Program-made: the position numbers and the translations under genes
Source of the DNA: Camillea tinctor
Lineage: Eukaryota; Ascomycota; Sordariomycetes; Xylariales; Xylariaceae
Direction: 5' to 3'
Length of the DNA stretch: 64,000 bases
Assembly: GCA_022578605.1 (NCBI GenBank)
Contig: MU394052.1
Span: forward strand, 682,001-746,000
In this document: positions 1 to 12,400 of the stretch, one piece after another
How positions within the stretch are numbered: the first letter of the stretch is position 1
Layout of the letters: each line of letters starts with the position of its first letter
The notes under the pieces: model-generated
Databases searched by the model: none
What the model was told of the DNA's origin: nothing
Seen by the model: only the letters and a program-made list of their open reading frames with translations

Positions 1-1538
1 CCTAGGTAGGTAGGTAGATAGGTAGGTAAGGGGCATGGCAGCATGGGGTATAGTCGTAGATGAGGGATAGAAATATAGATATAAGGATGTGGGTGGTGTG
101 TGTTAGCGGGTATACTTACCTATCTGTGTCAGTAGAATATGATATTCTTCCTTTCAAGGTGTTGATGTAAGATAGAGATGATCTAACTAGGTATGTAGCT
201 GGTGAGGTTGACATGTCAAATGAAGCTTTAATGCTAAGCTTAGCTTGTGGAGCCGGTACATAACTTATAAACTCGTTTAACGCTACTGGGCAGCGGCAAG
301 AGAACCCGTCGAGTTTAGTGCTTTCCATCCTTCCCCCAGTGCCATGCTAGTCAGTTAACCTAGTATCTTGCTTACACCCTCTTCCTTCCAGTACAGTTAC
401 ACTACGGTTACACTACAGTTACACTAACTAGGACTTTTTGTCTTTACGGCTCCGCCGAACAACCTTTTCTCTCCCCGCGTTTTTTTTAATTCGTTTGCTC
501 CACTATCTTTTTACCTGCGCGACTTCACTGCTTCTCAGCCTTGATCTCTGAAGTGTGTAAGTGACTACATCCATGAATACAGATCTGTACATAAGAGGGG
601 CCAAGAATTTAGGATTCGCCCACCCTGCACTACATACTATGTATGACATAATTCTCTGAGCTTCTATGGGGGGGGGGGGTACTTAAGGTACCTTTACCTA
701 GGTAACGGTTATATCCCCATCTGCTCATTTCCCAAGTTGGTTGACCTGTTTTCCTCACCTACTTTTCCCCAATTCTTTTTATTCATGTTCGGCACCGAAA
801 CTGCTAGTTAAGAGGTGAGCCAACCAATAGTAAATACCCGTTCGACATCGCAGTTTAGTTTGAGTATAATGTCCGTGATGTCGGCACTGACTTCTTGGCT
901 CCGGCTCTTGTGAGAAGAGTACTAACCCGATGTACTCAATATATATAGATACATTATTTGACTCTACACGGTCCTCCGCCGAAGTTCCCCGCAGCATCCG
1001 TCATAGTCACATAACGCCATCTGGAATAAGCTATGCAAAGACGGCATCCTCGTGTGGCTTGACTAGGATATGAATCCTTCTGTAGCTGAAGAGGGTAGGT
1101 AGATAGGCGACAACGCGTCCTCGCTTCATCTACAGGTGATCATGTTGTAATCTAGTAATCTGGTGGCGCATCTTCTGGAGGGGATTGGTCTCTCAATCTA
1201 ACTATACGCCGTATGTGATTATCATAAGGTAATATGTAAGAAAATAGCCAGAATTTGCCTACATGTGCTCGGATCAGGAAACACTCGAAAAAAAAATAAA
1301 CAGGATAGCTTTGTTAGTTTTGCCATCATTGTTGTTGTTTTTTTTTCCTAGACTTTGTGCCTCGGGGTATCTAAGACTATGCCTAACCTATGTAACGCCA
1401 TCCATGCAATCCATAACTGTACATAACCGCTTTCGGTCCATAAAATAAACACATGATCGTCGACGCTGGGGCACCCTCCTACATATGTCGAACATGGCCC
1501 CAACGCCCCATTTCCTCGTGGCCACGTCGGGGGCGTTT
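1..1538. other. Intergenic region, no gene supported
   Basis: No open frame here has family resemblance or convincing start and splice context. The sequence begins with tandem GGTA/GATA-like tetranucleotides at 1-30. It has a run of 12 G at 668-679, followed by a TACCTAGGTA-type motif near 697. The right end is the 3' flank of the minus-strand coiled-coil gene. Confidence 0.6.
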
Positions 1539-2725
1539 TCAATCTGGTGAGGAAAACATCCTTTTGGGAGGGGTATTGAAATCTTCATGTATGCTGCCCC
1601 TGTTTTTCGCTCGTCGGCGCTTCAATGCCGACCATTCCATCTTCCACGCCGAAATGCTTTCTCGAAGGTCGTGATCGGCATCCTTAGGAACGTAGCTGAG
1701 ACACTGAACCTCGATCGCCTTTAGCTGAATCTGTAGGTTGAGCATCTCCATCTCACCTTCATTCCGTTCACTTTCGCTTTCCCAACATTAGTTAGGCAAT
1801 GTTTTTTTTTTTTTCATCGGTGAAATCGAGGGTAACTGGGTGAAACTCACAGTTCCTTCACCCTTCTCTCTAGGAAGAGGATCCGCTGAGCGGCGCGTTC
1901 CGCGCGTGTGATGAGAAGGTCGTGTATGTGCTGCAGCATGTATCAGTATAAAGCATTGGCTGGGACTGGGAAGGGCGGGGGGTTGCTTGCATCAGACTCC
2001 TCTTGTCGCGCACGTAGATTCGCAATAACTTCCTCCAAACCTTTATGAAGAAGCTGCGCCTCAGCCACTACTCGTTCTGCTTCTGCCGCGGATATTTTGG
2101 GGACGTGTTCAGGTTTGGCCTGTTTGGCCTGTTTGTCATCATGGTTTGCTCCATTTGTCTTGGCCGCAGAGGGAGGTTGCATGTGTGACGGCTGGTCTGA
2201 TGTCACCTGATTTGGGGTTGAGGGTCTCAGCGGGGATCCGACCTCAAGTCTGCTATTCCCTAGGGCTGAGCTTGAAGGTCGATGCTTGGGCGACTTCGTC
2301 TTAAGGGGAGAGTAATGGGTAGCTAATAGATTTTCCATCTCGTCTACTTTGGTGTGTAGACTAAGAACATTCCCTTCGGTCATGAGGTCTTGGTGATTCA
2401 ACCGGGCGGCAAGGTCATTCAAGCGTTGAATGAGGACGTCCTTGCTGTCCTGCGTGAGGTCCTCTTGGCCTGGATCTTCCGAAACGGAGCGCGGGGGTGA
2501 AGTCGCCGCAGCAAAAGGCGATGAGAATTGACGGCTGAGTGGTGAAAAGGGAGACATGCCTAGCGGGTGCATGCGCAGAAAACTCAAAGATGGTGATGGT
2601 GAAATTGATGGTGATGAATTGGATGTGGACACATCGTAACGGCGATGCCGGGAATGAGGCTCTGCTCGAGCATCTCTAGCAGGTGTTTGGGGAGCAGGGT
2701 AGTCCTCAGGGTCTATGTCAGTCAT
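1539..2725 (-). CDS. Coiled-coil protein of unknown function, three exons
   Basis: I do not recognise the family. The spliced product is about 350 residues. The N-terminal 100 residues are Ser/Pro-rich and look disordered. They are followed by charged heptad-like helices (from about residue 105 and again from about 220 to the end) that suggest a coiled coil. Exons are 2725-1991, 1930-1851 and 1776-1539. The second intron (1850-1777) is GT-AG with a CCTAAC branch. The first (1990-1931) must be removed because the frame otherwise stops at TGA shortly after 1991. The only junction of normal length that keeps frame uses a GC donor (GCAAGC) and CTGCAG acceptor, with TACTGATAC as branch site. Start 2725 is chosen because the protein becomes acidic and hydrophilic there; an in-frame ATG lies at 2797. 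Function is unknown; a cytoskeletal or spindle role would be a guess. Confidence 0.6.
1931..1990 (-). other. Probable GC-AG intron of the coiled-coil gene
   Basis: This 60-nt segment has donor GCAAGC, a TACTGATAC branch site and acceptor CTGCAG. Removing it joins two phase-0 halves, eliminates an in-frame TGA and gives a continuous helix-forming sequence. The only GT alternative in the right phase would leave a 36-nt intron, which is too short. The base before the donor is T, not the usual AG, so this call is weaker than the GC-AG intron at 16398. Confidence 0.55.
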
Positions 2726-4856
2726 GAGGCAGACAGTTTTAAAGACTTCAGAAAAATAAAAAAACGTCTGCGGTTGCCAGAGAAGTGAGTTTCGCATACA
2801 AGATTAGCAGGCCGTATTAAGTTCAGAGCGCTGAAGGTTCATAAATGGTCCGAGAGAGGGGAAAGTCCGGATGCGTACGGAGGAAGGACTTCAGGACTCT
2901 GTTAACGAGGAGTTCAAGATTTGTTTTACAGTTATGATGTTGGAGGAGCTTTAGGGGAGCATTTACTTAAGCTAGTACGAAGTAATGTACTAGTACTACA
3001 CCACTATGCAGCAGAAGGCGATTACTTTGGTGCACTGACCACCAACGGCTCTCTTGGTCTTTTGGGTGGGGCATAAATGCTCTGCACCTCCTTATTGATT
3101 TGGGCATCACCTTTGGGGAAGTGGTTCTCCAATACTTTCTTTCCGATTGCTCATTCTTGTTCGCCTTCTTCTTCTTACCTTTTTTTTTTGCCTTCTCTTC
3201 GTGTATGTCTGGGTACCTTGTGTCATATGTGCTGGCAGCACTGCATATAATCAAAAGGTTCTGATGTGTTTCTTACAGGTAGGTGGAAAAGGGGGCGCAT
3301 AGAAAGAGCCTAATGTAAGGTTAGTGATAAGTACCTACCTGTAGCTTGCTGTAGGTTGTGGTCGGAGACTTCTATAGGCCGATCTAACCCAACCTAGGTA
3401 AAGTATCTAGATTCAGGAGAAGATGTCCGGAGTAGCAGTGGGTTAGTGCAGTAGTAGGGCAGGCCAGTCCCGCATTGAGCCTCCAAAAAGGGTTGATTAT
3501 ACCATATAGGATAACAAAAACCTAAGATACCGTAGGTATGGATACCAGACGTCAGGTAGGGCGTTCCGAATGGGTAGGGACGTTAGGTAGCGTGTGTACC
3601 TCTCCTATAGATATTTAGATCTAGATCCATATCCCCCCCCCTTTTTTTTAACTGCGCGCACTACGTGTACAAACACTTACAGATAATACGCACATCAACG
3701 CATACATACCCTGCATGGGGAAAGAAAATGAGCAAGTAGATAAAAAGAGTGATATGATTTTTTTGTAAGTTAGGAGTATAATATGAGATATTTATTTCAT
3801 CGTTTCTCTGTCTCTTGGGCTTTTAGAAGATAATGCCTCAGGCACATTATCTACAACCCTTGTGGATGGGAAGGGCTGAATATATATAACCTATGTACCT
3901 AGGTAGGTATGTACTTATATCCCTGCCTAGCAACTTGAGACAAATGGATGAATGGATGTTGGTGACTAACACGGGAGTTTTAGAGTACATGTGTATCTAT
4001 GTACCTAACACTTTTACTCGGGCATAAGGGGATTATATACATAAACCAATAGTGGGGGTTGTGCTCTTCTAAAGTTCCGCCCGTCCAGAACGCCCAAGCC
4101 ACGGGAACACACGGACCATGTCAATAACCCTTGCTAGGCCTTGCCCGAGCACTGAGAGATTGTATCTAGGTACCTCCTCGGCTCTAATGACACGGATTCG
4201 GCAAGCAGGAGCTCACAAGCTACATCACCACGAGCCAATCCCGGCTTCTGATTAATCCTTTTTTATTTTACTTTATTATTTTATCATTTTCTTCTTGTAC
4301 GGTTTAAGTTCAAAGTGACTAATTGAGGTTGATTCCAATCCTGATCACCTACCTACACACATTTTCCAACACTCCCGATTGTCTTATAATCAAATCAAAA
4401 AACCACCAATGCCATTGTAGTACTTTTGTTCGAATTTACTTTTGTGAACCCGTCTTTCCGTTGTTTCCTCGTTAGATTTTCCGACCCTGGCCAGGTCTCC
4501 TCGGTACATACCCCCGAGCTGCATAAGATCATCGTCATCGCATTTTCCGTATCGCGGGGTCCTTCGTTCTTAGTTGTGGCCCTACTTGTGGCTCTACTTC
4601 CTGGCTCTACTTTCTGGCTCCGAGTTCTAGCTTAACTAAAGTGCCTAGGTTATCCATAAGTCGAACCGAACACCGAGCAACACCAAAAACACCAAAACAC
4701 TAACCACCCCAGTAACATCTGCGCCTGTGCTCTCTCCCCCTTCACCTTAAGCCCTACCCTCATGGCCCCTAGTCTCGTCGCTACCTGAACTCGTAGCCGT
4801 CCGAAAGGTCGTCCCATCTTGCTTTACCTGTCGCTTCTCGCCCAACCTCGCCCACC
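2726..4856. other. Divergent intergenic region (coiled-coil gene / PDK)
   Basis: This holds both 5' flanks. I see no supported gene; the small frames at 2967-3254 and 4426-4635 lack family resemblance. ACCTAGGT/TACCTACC-type motifs occur near 3335, 3390, 3900 and 4165. A T-rich promoter-like stretch lies at 4258-4300 upstream of PDK. Confidence 0.5.
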
Positions 4857-6410
4857 ATGTCGTGGAAGGCGTCCGAGAGGCTGATGGATACCATCCGTCA
4901 CTACTCCAACTTCCCAGCTACGGGTGTGAGCTTGAGACAGATGGTTCAGTTCGGCGAGAGGCCCTCAGTAGGTATGGACATGTCTCTCTTCATAACAGTG
5001 CTGTCGTGCAATTCTTGCGTCGCAACCCGCTCGCTAACTGTGGCTCTTCTTTCGACTCCCTCCTCCCAGGTACCTTGTTCCGCGCCTCTCAATTTCTCGC
5101 CGAAGAGCTTCCAATCCGCCTTGCGCACCGAGTCCAAGAGCTCAACAACTTGCCAGATGGACTTAACGAGATGCCGTCTGTGAAAAGGGTACAGGATTGG
5201 TATGCGCAATCGTTTGAGGTGCGCAACCCAGAACCACCTATGACTTTACCCTTCTGGTCGCATGACTCACCTAACATGGGAGAATAGGAGATCACCAGCC
5301 TGCCCAGGCCTGACTTGGGTAAAGACGTACGAGAACGACTCCTGAACCCAGGAAAGTTTAATAACAACCGAGGCTCCCTGCTATCAGAAGCCACGCCAAA
5401 CCCCAGTATCCGCGAGGGCCAGTATGCATCGTCGCCGTCGGGGCAGACTGGTATGAACAATGGCAAGAAGTATCACGGCGCAAGGCGGTACTTTGCGCTG
5501 GTCGATGACTCGAGCGATTGGCCTCCCGACTTGCAGGCCTACAATTCCAAGTTCGCACAGACTCTGCACAAAATCAAACGGCGGCACGATGGCGTTGTTA
5601 CCACGATGGCCCAAGGCATTCTCGAGTACAAGCGGAAACGGCAGCGGATGCAGATCGACAATAATATTCAATCATTTTTAGATCGCTTTTACATGTCCAG
5701 AATTGGTATTCGTATGCTTATTGGGCAGCACATCGCCCTAACAGACCAGAGTCACCACAGGGATCCTACTTACGTTGGTATTATCTGCACAAAGACGAAT
5801 GTGCGTGATCTAGCGCAGGAGGCCATCGAGAATGCTCGTTTTGTATGCGAGGACCACTACGGACTCTTCGAAGCGCCCAAGATCCAGCTGGTTTGCAACC
5901 CCGACCTAAACTTCATGTACGTGCCGGGTCACTTGTCGCACATGCTCTTCGAAACGTTGAAGAACTCATTGCGAGCCGTGGTCGAGACCCATGGACAAGA
6001 TAAACAGGAGTTCCCCGTCACTAAAGTTATCGTTGCCGAAGGAAGGGAAGACATCACTATCAAGATATCCGACGAGGGTGGCGGCATACCGCGGAGCGCT
6101 ATACCACTAGTGTGGACATATATGTATACAACGGTAGACCGGACACCGAATCTAGACCCTGACTTTGACAAGAGTGACTTTAAGGCGCCAATGGCAGGCT
6201 TTGGTTATGGTCTTCCGATATCGAGATTGTATGCTCGGTATTTTGGAGGCGACCTGAAACTCATCAGCATGGAAGGGTGAGCGACCTCCCAATCCCTCTC
6301 TTTGCAGTGGTATTACGACTCATACTGACCTGTCTCATCTTCTCAGGTATGGAACGGACGTCTATCTCCACCTAAACCGTCTATCGAGCTCCTCGGAACC
6401 TCTGCAATAG
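4857..6410 (+). CDS. Mitochondrial pyruvate dehydrogenase kinase (PDK/BCKDK family)
   Basis: This protein kinase of the GHKL fold phosphorylates and inactivates the E1-alpha subunit of pyruvate dehydrogenase (or a related 2-oxoacid dehydrogenase) in the mitochondrial matrix. Four exons (4857-4971, 5070-5218, 5288-6276, 6347-6410) give 438 residues; all introns are GT-AG with CTAAC/CTGAC branches. The N-terminal regulatory helices carry the family signatures RASQFLAEELPIRLAHRV and SRIGIRMLIGQH. The ATP-binding domain shows the N box (E310, N314), G1 box DEGGGIP at about 350 and G2 box GFGYGLP at about 392, ending in GTDVYLHL. A segment of about 60 residues rich in Ser, Gly and Asn interrupts the N-terminal helical domain, as I recall for filamentous-fungal PDKs. 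The exact substrate (PDH versus branched-chain dehydrogenase) cannot be told from sequence. The start has ACC before ATG. Confidence 0.93.
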
Positions 6411-7919
6411 CAACTAGCAGTCATGAGGGATTGGACATCATCCCGAGGATTGGCGATGCCGATGAGAATGATGCAGAAGCGACTCAAGAATCTGGAGGTG
6501 TCGGAGCGTAAGCAGGTCGGTGATGCCGAATCCTTAATGTCCCAAGAGAGTGGCCGATTTACTCGCGAAGAGGACGGAGGCGAGCTGTAAACCATACCAG
6601 ACCAAACTAAACATATCTATAACCACAAACCTTCGAAATGAAGAAGATTATAACGGGGGGAAGGAAAGGGGGTGGGGTGAAGAGGAGATAAAAAATATTT
6701 TTATCATCTTATAGGAAAAGTCTTCTCCTTCCTCTCCCCCCCTTTTTTTACTAGTTAACCTCCTCCCCGTATTTGTATAGTCATACATATTATGATGATA
6801 TTGTATTTTCAATTGTAAACAAACCAAACTAGCAGAGACAGACAGGCAGATAACTTAACAGATAGGAGAGAGAAAGGGGAGAGAAAGAGAAAACCCGCTC
6901 ATCATCGATCCACTCACAACATAGGCATAAGCTGTCCTTATATACAAACATATTTTTTTGGAAAAAGAAATCTGCTCCTTCTTTATCAGTATATATAACC
7001 CAGAGCTTGAAGATTCTTATTTATTTATTTAGGGGAGGAGGGAGCGATAGTATCTCTGAAGGGGAGAAGAAGGGGGAAAGGGGGAGGACCCAATCTTGCA
7101 GGTTTTCTGGGATGAGATGGGCGGATTGGGAATCGAAACGGAGAATATGATTTTTGTTCCTTAGTTAGATAGCTTAAACCTCTCTATCTATCTATCTACC
7201 TTGAGAACAGCCATGCTTCCTTTTTATTCTACTTTATTTTATTTCCTGACTCTTCCTTTCCTACAAGGAGCCGAAAGGTTTATGCACAGAGAGAAGGGAG
7301 ATCGCCGCATATCTTACTTTGTTATTTGGCTGGCCTAGAGGGGCAAAGAGAAAGGGGGGAGAGAATGGGACAAGAGGAGAGAGAAATAAGGAGGAGGTGG
7401 AGGGAGTTGTGCAGGTTAGGTTCATCGGCAATATAGAGAAAAAAGCGAAATTAAGTTGTTGTTGAGTCTCTTCCAACCCATTCGACGGAAGCATCAAATG
7501 AATATCCACGTAGATTATCACATGTATATTCTCAATTTTCTTTTCTTTCTCTAAATCATAGGTATACACAAAAGTACCACTACTACCGCTGCTGCCACCA
7601 GCATGGTTCCTCTCTATCCCTTCTACGGCAACAACAAGAACAATCCTGTATAAAAAAGGCTAATACGCTTTATGGGTAACAGGGTATTTCCCCTCCTATA
7701 GACCCTTCAATGTTATGTATAAAATGCCTAAATCCCTGTTTTTGCCCCTTTCCGCTAATCTCGTTGCATATGCTTTGCTCAAGAGTCTTGGTAGACCAAC
7801 AATAATACCGAAAGGAATACAAACTATGAGAAGAATAGTACCATAGTAAATGAAGGAATATGATGATACAATGAAAAGGATAGAGGGGAACGGCAGGCGA
7901 CATCACGATCATTGCGCTC
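6411..7919. other. Convergent intergenic region (PDK / S1P lyase 3' ends)
   Basis: Both neighbours end here, so this is 3' UTR and terminator DNA. It is rich in purine and pyrimidine tracts (for example GGGAGAGAAAGAG near 6870-6895 and TTTATTTATTT near 7020). No gene or RNA is recognised. Confidence 0.6.
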
Positions 7920-9760
7920 TTACGCCTTGTACAGCAGATCCAAGAACCCCCTCGCGAGGTCCACCACAACCGACTTATTAGGCAGGCTGCCCGCGACACC
8001 GTATAGGGCCGCGGTGTCGCCGGTAGCCTTGCCCTTGGCGCCCGTGCCTTCGACAACGCGCTGGCGCTCCTTCTCGCGCTCAGCCTCGACGACAGCCTCG
8101 AGGTCGGCGACAAGCTTCTCCCAGACCTTGGTGATGGGCATGGTGACGGCGACGTGCATGGCAGGGGGGTTCTGCAGGGCATTGAGGTGCCAGCCCCGGT
8201 GGGTCATGCCGTCGGCGAGGTCGTAGATATCGAGGTTGCGCGCCGTGAAGGCCACCACGGAGACGAGGGGGCGGCCCACGATCTCGAGCTCGGCGCTCAG
8301 CACCGGTGAGCTGCTGATGTGCTCCATGATTTTCTTAGTGCACCCTACAATCTTGACGCACGCGTCGATGTACCCGGCCTCGCCCACACGCATCATGCTC
8401 GCCCAGCAACCTGCGATGAGGGCGCCGGGGCGAGAGCCGGCGATGCCTGGGGAGGCGTAGACGCCGCCGGACCAGTCGGGGGATACAAAGTACTGGTAAG
8501 TACGCAGCTCGGCGGTTCGGTACAGAACCGTCGAGTTGCCCTTCGGCGCAAACCCGTATTTGTGGGTATCGCACGAGATAGAGGTGACGCCCTTCAGGCG
8601 GAAGTCGAAGAGTTCGGTCTCAAAGCCGGCCCGGTCGAGGAAAGGAACCAAAAATGATCCCAAGCAGCAGTCGACGTGTAACGGTATCCGACGCTTCAGC
8701 GCAATCTTAGATAGAGCTGAAATATCGTCTATGATACCGTGGGGGAAGTTGGGGGCCGAGCCAACGAGGAGAATAGTGTTGGAATTTATGAGGCGCGATA
8801 CACGGCGGACATCTACTTGGTAGTCGGGCGCAGGACACGATACCAAGTGAACCTTGATCTTGAAGTAATCGCCTGCCTTCCGGAAGGCTGTGTGTGCCGT
8901 GTCGGGGAGGATCCTGTCGTTGGATTGATTAGTGACCGACGACACACAAGAGCATACCACGACCCGAACATAACTCACATTTCTGGTTCTGTAACGCCCC
9001 GTTCAACGAATGCCTTCTGTCTTGCGCTGTAGCACGCCATCAGGATACTCTCGGTACCTCCGCTGGTGGACACACCGGCAGCGGTAGGGGGTGCGTGGAA
9101 CATGGAGAGCACCATGGCCACAACCTCGGCCTCCATCTTCCGCACGCCAGGGAACACATCCGGATGGATCGGGTTCGAGACAGTGAACTTGCCGTAAGCC
9201 TCGGTCTGGAGGCTGAGGAGCTCATCTTCACCATGGTATACCGCGCCCGATACGTAACCGTCCTCCCACCTGGTATGGTCCATGTTGGCCAATGCCTCGA
9301 GCTCTTTCCGCAGTGCCTCGTCCGTCCAGCCCTCCTTCGGGAGTGAAAGGTGTCTCGTGCCGCCGACGGGGATCATCTTGGATTGGACTTTAGCTAGCGA
9401 GTCCTGGACTTGTTTCTGCACCTTGCTCCGGACGCCCGGGGCCCGGAGGAAGTAGCCGTAGAGCACACGGCGCACATCTTGGTATAGCTCTACGACGGTA
9501 CCGATTATGCCGCGGCCTTTCAGCTGCCAGAAGGTGCGGCGGAGGATTCGGGCGACGAAGAAGAAGAAGACGATGTTTCGAAACCTGTGGGAGTAGAGAA
9601 AGTAGCGTTAGGGTTAATCGGCATTCCCCCATTGAGAGACAGATATAGACATCACTTACAAGTCGAGGTTGAATAGTTGTAGAGCATTGTTTGGCTGCGA
9701 CCTTTGAATAATGAGCAGGCTTTCCCGCAGGCTGATGGGCATGCGCGAGGTGCCCGGCAT
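7920..9760 (-). CDS. dpl1: Sphingosine-1-phosphate lyase (DPL1 orthologue)
   Basis: This PLP-dependent lyase of the endoplasmic reticulum cleaves phosphorylated long-chain bases to a fatty aldehyde and phosphoethanolamine, the exit step of sphingolipid catabolism. Three exons (9760-9660, 9584-8979, 8913-7920) encode 566 residues, close to the yeast enzyme (589). An N-terminal hydrophobic segment (IVFFFFVARIL, about residues 37-47) is the ER anchor. Family motifs follow in order: GAVYHG, NPIHPDVFPGVRKMEAEV, STSGGTESILMA, and DTHKYGFAPKG with the PLP Schiff-base lysine at about residue 354. The first intron is 75 nt and the second 65 nt, both GT-AG. The 3' half of exon 3 is strikingly GC-rich. 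The gene is single-copy-looking and intact. Confidence 0.95.
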
Positions 9761-11315
9761 GGCTGGTTGCTTTGGTTTGGGTTGTTGGGAAGAAGTCGTA
9801 TAAGTGAAGTCGATGTGTTTGTCTGTCTGTCCCGTCTCGTGCCTCTTCGGTTAGATAGCTGCTAGAGATGTCCTAAGAATTAATTAGGAGTAGTTGTAGT
9901 GAAACATTTGGGATAATGAAAAGAGAGGCGAGAGAGAGAGAGAGAGAGCACCCCCTGGGTTTATTATTATGTATTTATTATTATCTACGCGCTTGTTGCG
10001 TGAGGTGTGTCAATGTTTTGTTGAAAGAAGAGTAGAAGTAAGAGATAGAAAAGAATACCACCTACCTACTTCATAAGCTACTATGTACCTTAAGAAAGTT
10101 TAACGGTCGAACCCGGGGATTACAGATTGGGAAGCATCTCCCCTCCCTCTATACCCTCCATGCCCCACTCTTACACTAATGAGGTAGCAGCCATCTTATA
10201 GCAGCAGCAGGTGTGCAGGCAAGGGCAGGTGTGTTGGGTGCTAACTAGCAAATAGAAAGGGAACCTCGGCCGCTAGGGAAGCTGTGAACCCACTGTTTTG
10301 AGTCCACTAATCACATGTCTAAATTGGACGTGTAGTTGTATAGCGTCATAACAGGGATGCTTCGGTACGGCGAACATGTAAAAAGAAAAGTGAGAGAAGA
10401 AAAAACAGGAAAAGGAAAGACAAGCACCTCAGCTTTAAAGATTGCAATTGCGAATGCGAGATAACGCTAACTTATCTGATCCGAACCTCCCATTTGCTGA
10501 CAATTTCCTAGCACCCTACTGGTCCAAAGTTTCGCATAAGGGACGTAGTATTTATCTATGTATTAATAGAATGCGAGCTGTGCGAAGTTGTGTACTGAAA
10601 GTGGATGGAGTTTGTCCCGATTTAATTCATTGAATCAACCAAACCTACCGAGTATACGGAAATTCCTGCACAGTCGCATTGCGATCCGATGATTGCAGAG
10701 ACGCATGATCTAAAACAAGTCACTCCGAATCTCGTCACAAGCTATACCACTAGTTTCACATGATTATCATCAAACTGGAGTCAGGGGAAACCATCGTGGA
10801 TTATACGAAAGGTATCAACAACCGGCTCCATATCAAAAAGAGGTTTACTCCTACTATACTACTCTATATCTTTTCCCAGCATCATCGTCTAAGAAACGGA
10901 GTAAGAGAGAAGATAAAATGAAACAAAAAAAAAAAACACAATCCACGATAACCACCATCATCAGTAAGTGATCAGTGTTTATATCTCCATGTTACAAAGA
11001 ACATTCATAGAGAGAGAGAGAGAAAAGGGGGAGAAAGCAACACCAGTGAAAATGCCAGAATCCATCCGGTTATTCAGCCATGAGCCAGAGAACGCCCTAG
11101 GTTTATGATCCCCATGCTCCTCAAACAAAAACGCCCCGTAATCCCGTTAATACGTGTCCCGATTCTCCCTTCACTCGTTTACGCCATAGCTCATGGGCGA
11201 CCTCGATAGCCTTTTTTCTTCCTTTTTTCTTCTTCGTCTTCTTTTTTTTCCTTTTCCTTTTAGTATTGCTCTCCTTTTCCTAAATTATTCCTTAAATACT
11301 ACCCCTTGAAGCACT
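9761..11315. other. Intergenic region upstream of dpl1
   Basis: It contains the dpl1 promoter and the 3' flank of the GT34 gene. Simple repeats are present: (AG)9 at about 9931-9948 and (AG)7 at about 11009-11022, and TTATTA runs near 9961-9985. No supported gene; the small frame at 10442-10633 starts at TTG and resembles nothing. Confidence 0.55.
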
Positions 11316-12400
11316 TCACGCATTATTGAAAGAAGTCCGCCATTGCTGCGAAAACCGCTCGGCGTCCTTCGCACAGTTTTGGCGTCCCAATTCGGAACAG
11401 TACGGGAACACAACGGCGATATCGCCATCTTTATACTGCTCTCCATGCTGATTAGTAGCATAGGCATTTATTGTCCGCTGCGGTACAATGGCCAACTTAG
11501 AGAGAATGGTTGGATGCCATTGAACAATATGCTCCTAAAAACAGGGTTAGTAAAACAACTAGCCTCCACTACGATGGCGTTTGCAGCGACACAAAAAAGA
11601 ATGGGGAAGGGCATACCAATGCGTGCGTCTCAGCTTTTTGGAAATTGTAGCTTCGATACAAAGGGTCGAACCAGGTGTCGAGGAAGAACTGAGCCCACTC
11701 TCCATTCCGGATGACGAAGCTGCTCGTGGCTAGCCCCCCTTTGTCCTGTGTCAAGATGAGGTCGACATCGGATCCCTTTAGGTGCGAAAATGTCTTGATG
11801 ATGCTGTCCGGTGGAACGACGGGGAGGTCTTTCAACATGATCTCCTCCAACTTGCTCGTACTCATGACATTGTCCTCAACCTTCAGGCGTGGATTCATAA
11901 TCAACGCATCCTCGTCGAGGTACCATATATACTTGCAATCGGGGTATTTTGTGATTGCGTGCCGCATGGCCACTACTTTAGACCAGGAAGCCGGTGCACC
12001 TTGGAGGTCGTAGTCGCTAGCTTTGGCAAGCAATGTGCCATATCCTATTTTTTTGAGGAAAGACCGTATTAGACTAAAGGAAAGAAAACTAGGATGACAT
12101 GTGCAATTTACCATGTTTCTCGGCATATTGTAACCTGTTCTCCCTGATATTTTTCATATATGCCGTATTGTCAGTCGCGTCGCTGAAGACCGTGACCACG
12201 ACCGCTCGCGGTTTTCCGGATATCGTGCGGCGGCTGTGGTGTTTCGAATCGCCGGAGAATAGCCATATCAGGCCAATGATAGCGAGACCAAACAGAGCTA
12301 TCGTCCTTAGTTGGCTTCGCCGTAGTCGGGGGAATCGCGAAGATCGAGGGAGGTAGGGCGGTGGATTCGAGCTCTTCCGCGAGGGATATGCGTAGTGCAT
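11316..12400 (-). CDS. Golgi GT34 glycosyltransferase (Mnn10/Mnn11 or galactosyltransferase type)
   Basis: This is a type II Golgi membrane enzyme of glycosyltransferase family 34, which in fungi extends N-linked mannan (alpha-1,6-mannosyltransferases Mnn10/Mnn11) or adds alpha-1,2-galactose. Exons 12400-12112, 12044-11617 and 11534-11316 give 311 residues. A short cytosolic tail is followed by one transmembrane helix (IALFGLAIIGLIWLF, about 34-48). The catalytic domain has the nucleotide-sugar and metal-binding DxD motif in YIWYLDEDALIMNP, then WFDPLY and the C-terminal GDIAVVFPYC block, which corresponds to the family's GDFxVxFAGC. Introns are 67 and 82 nt, GT-AG. The FPYC variant differs from the usual FAGC, so donor specificity cannot be assigned. 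Confidence 0.88.

Noticed and set aside
2967..3254. Minus-strand Lys-rich frame of 95 codons
   Set aside because: The lysines come from a poly-purine tract; no family resemblance, no splice context.
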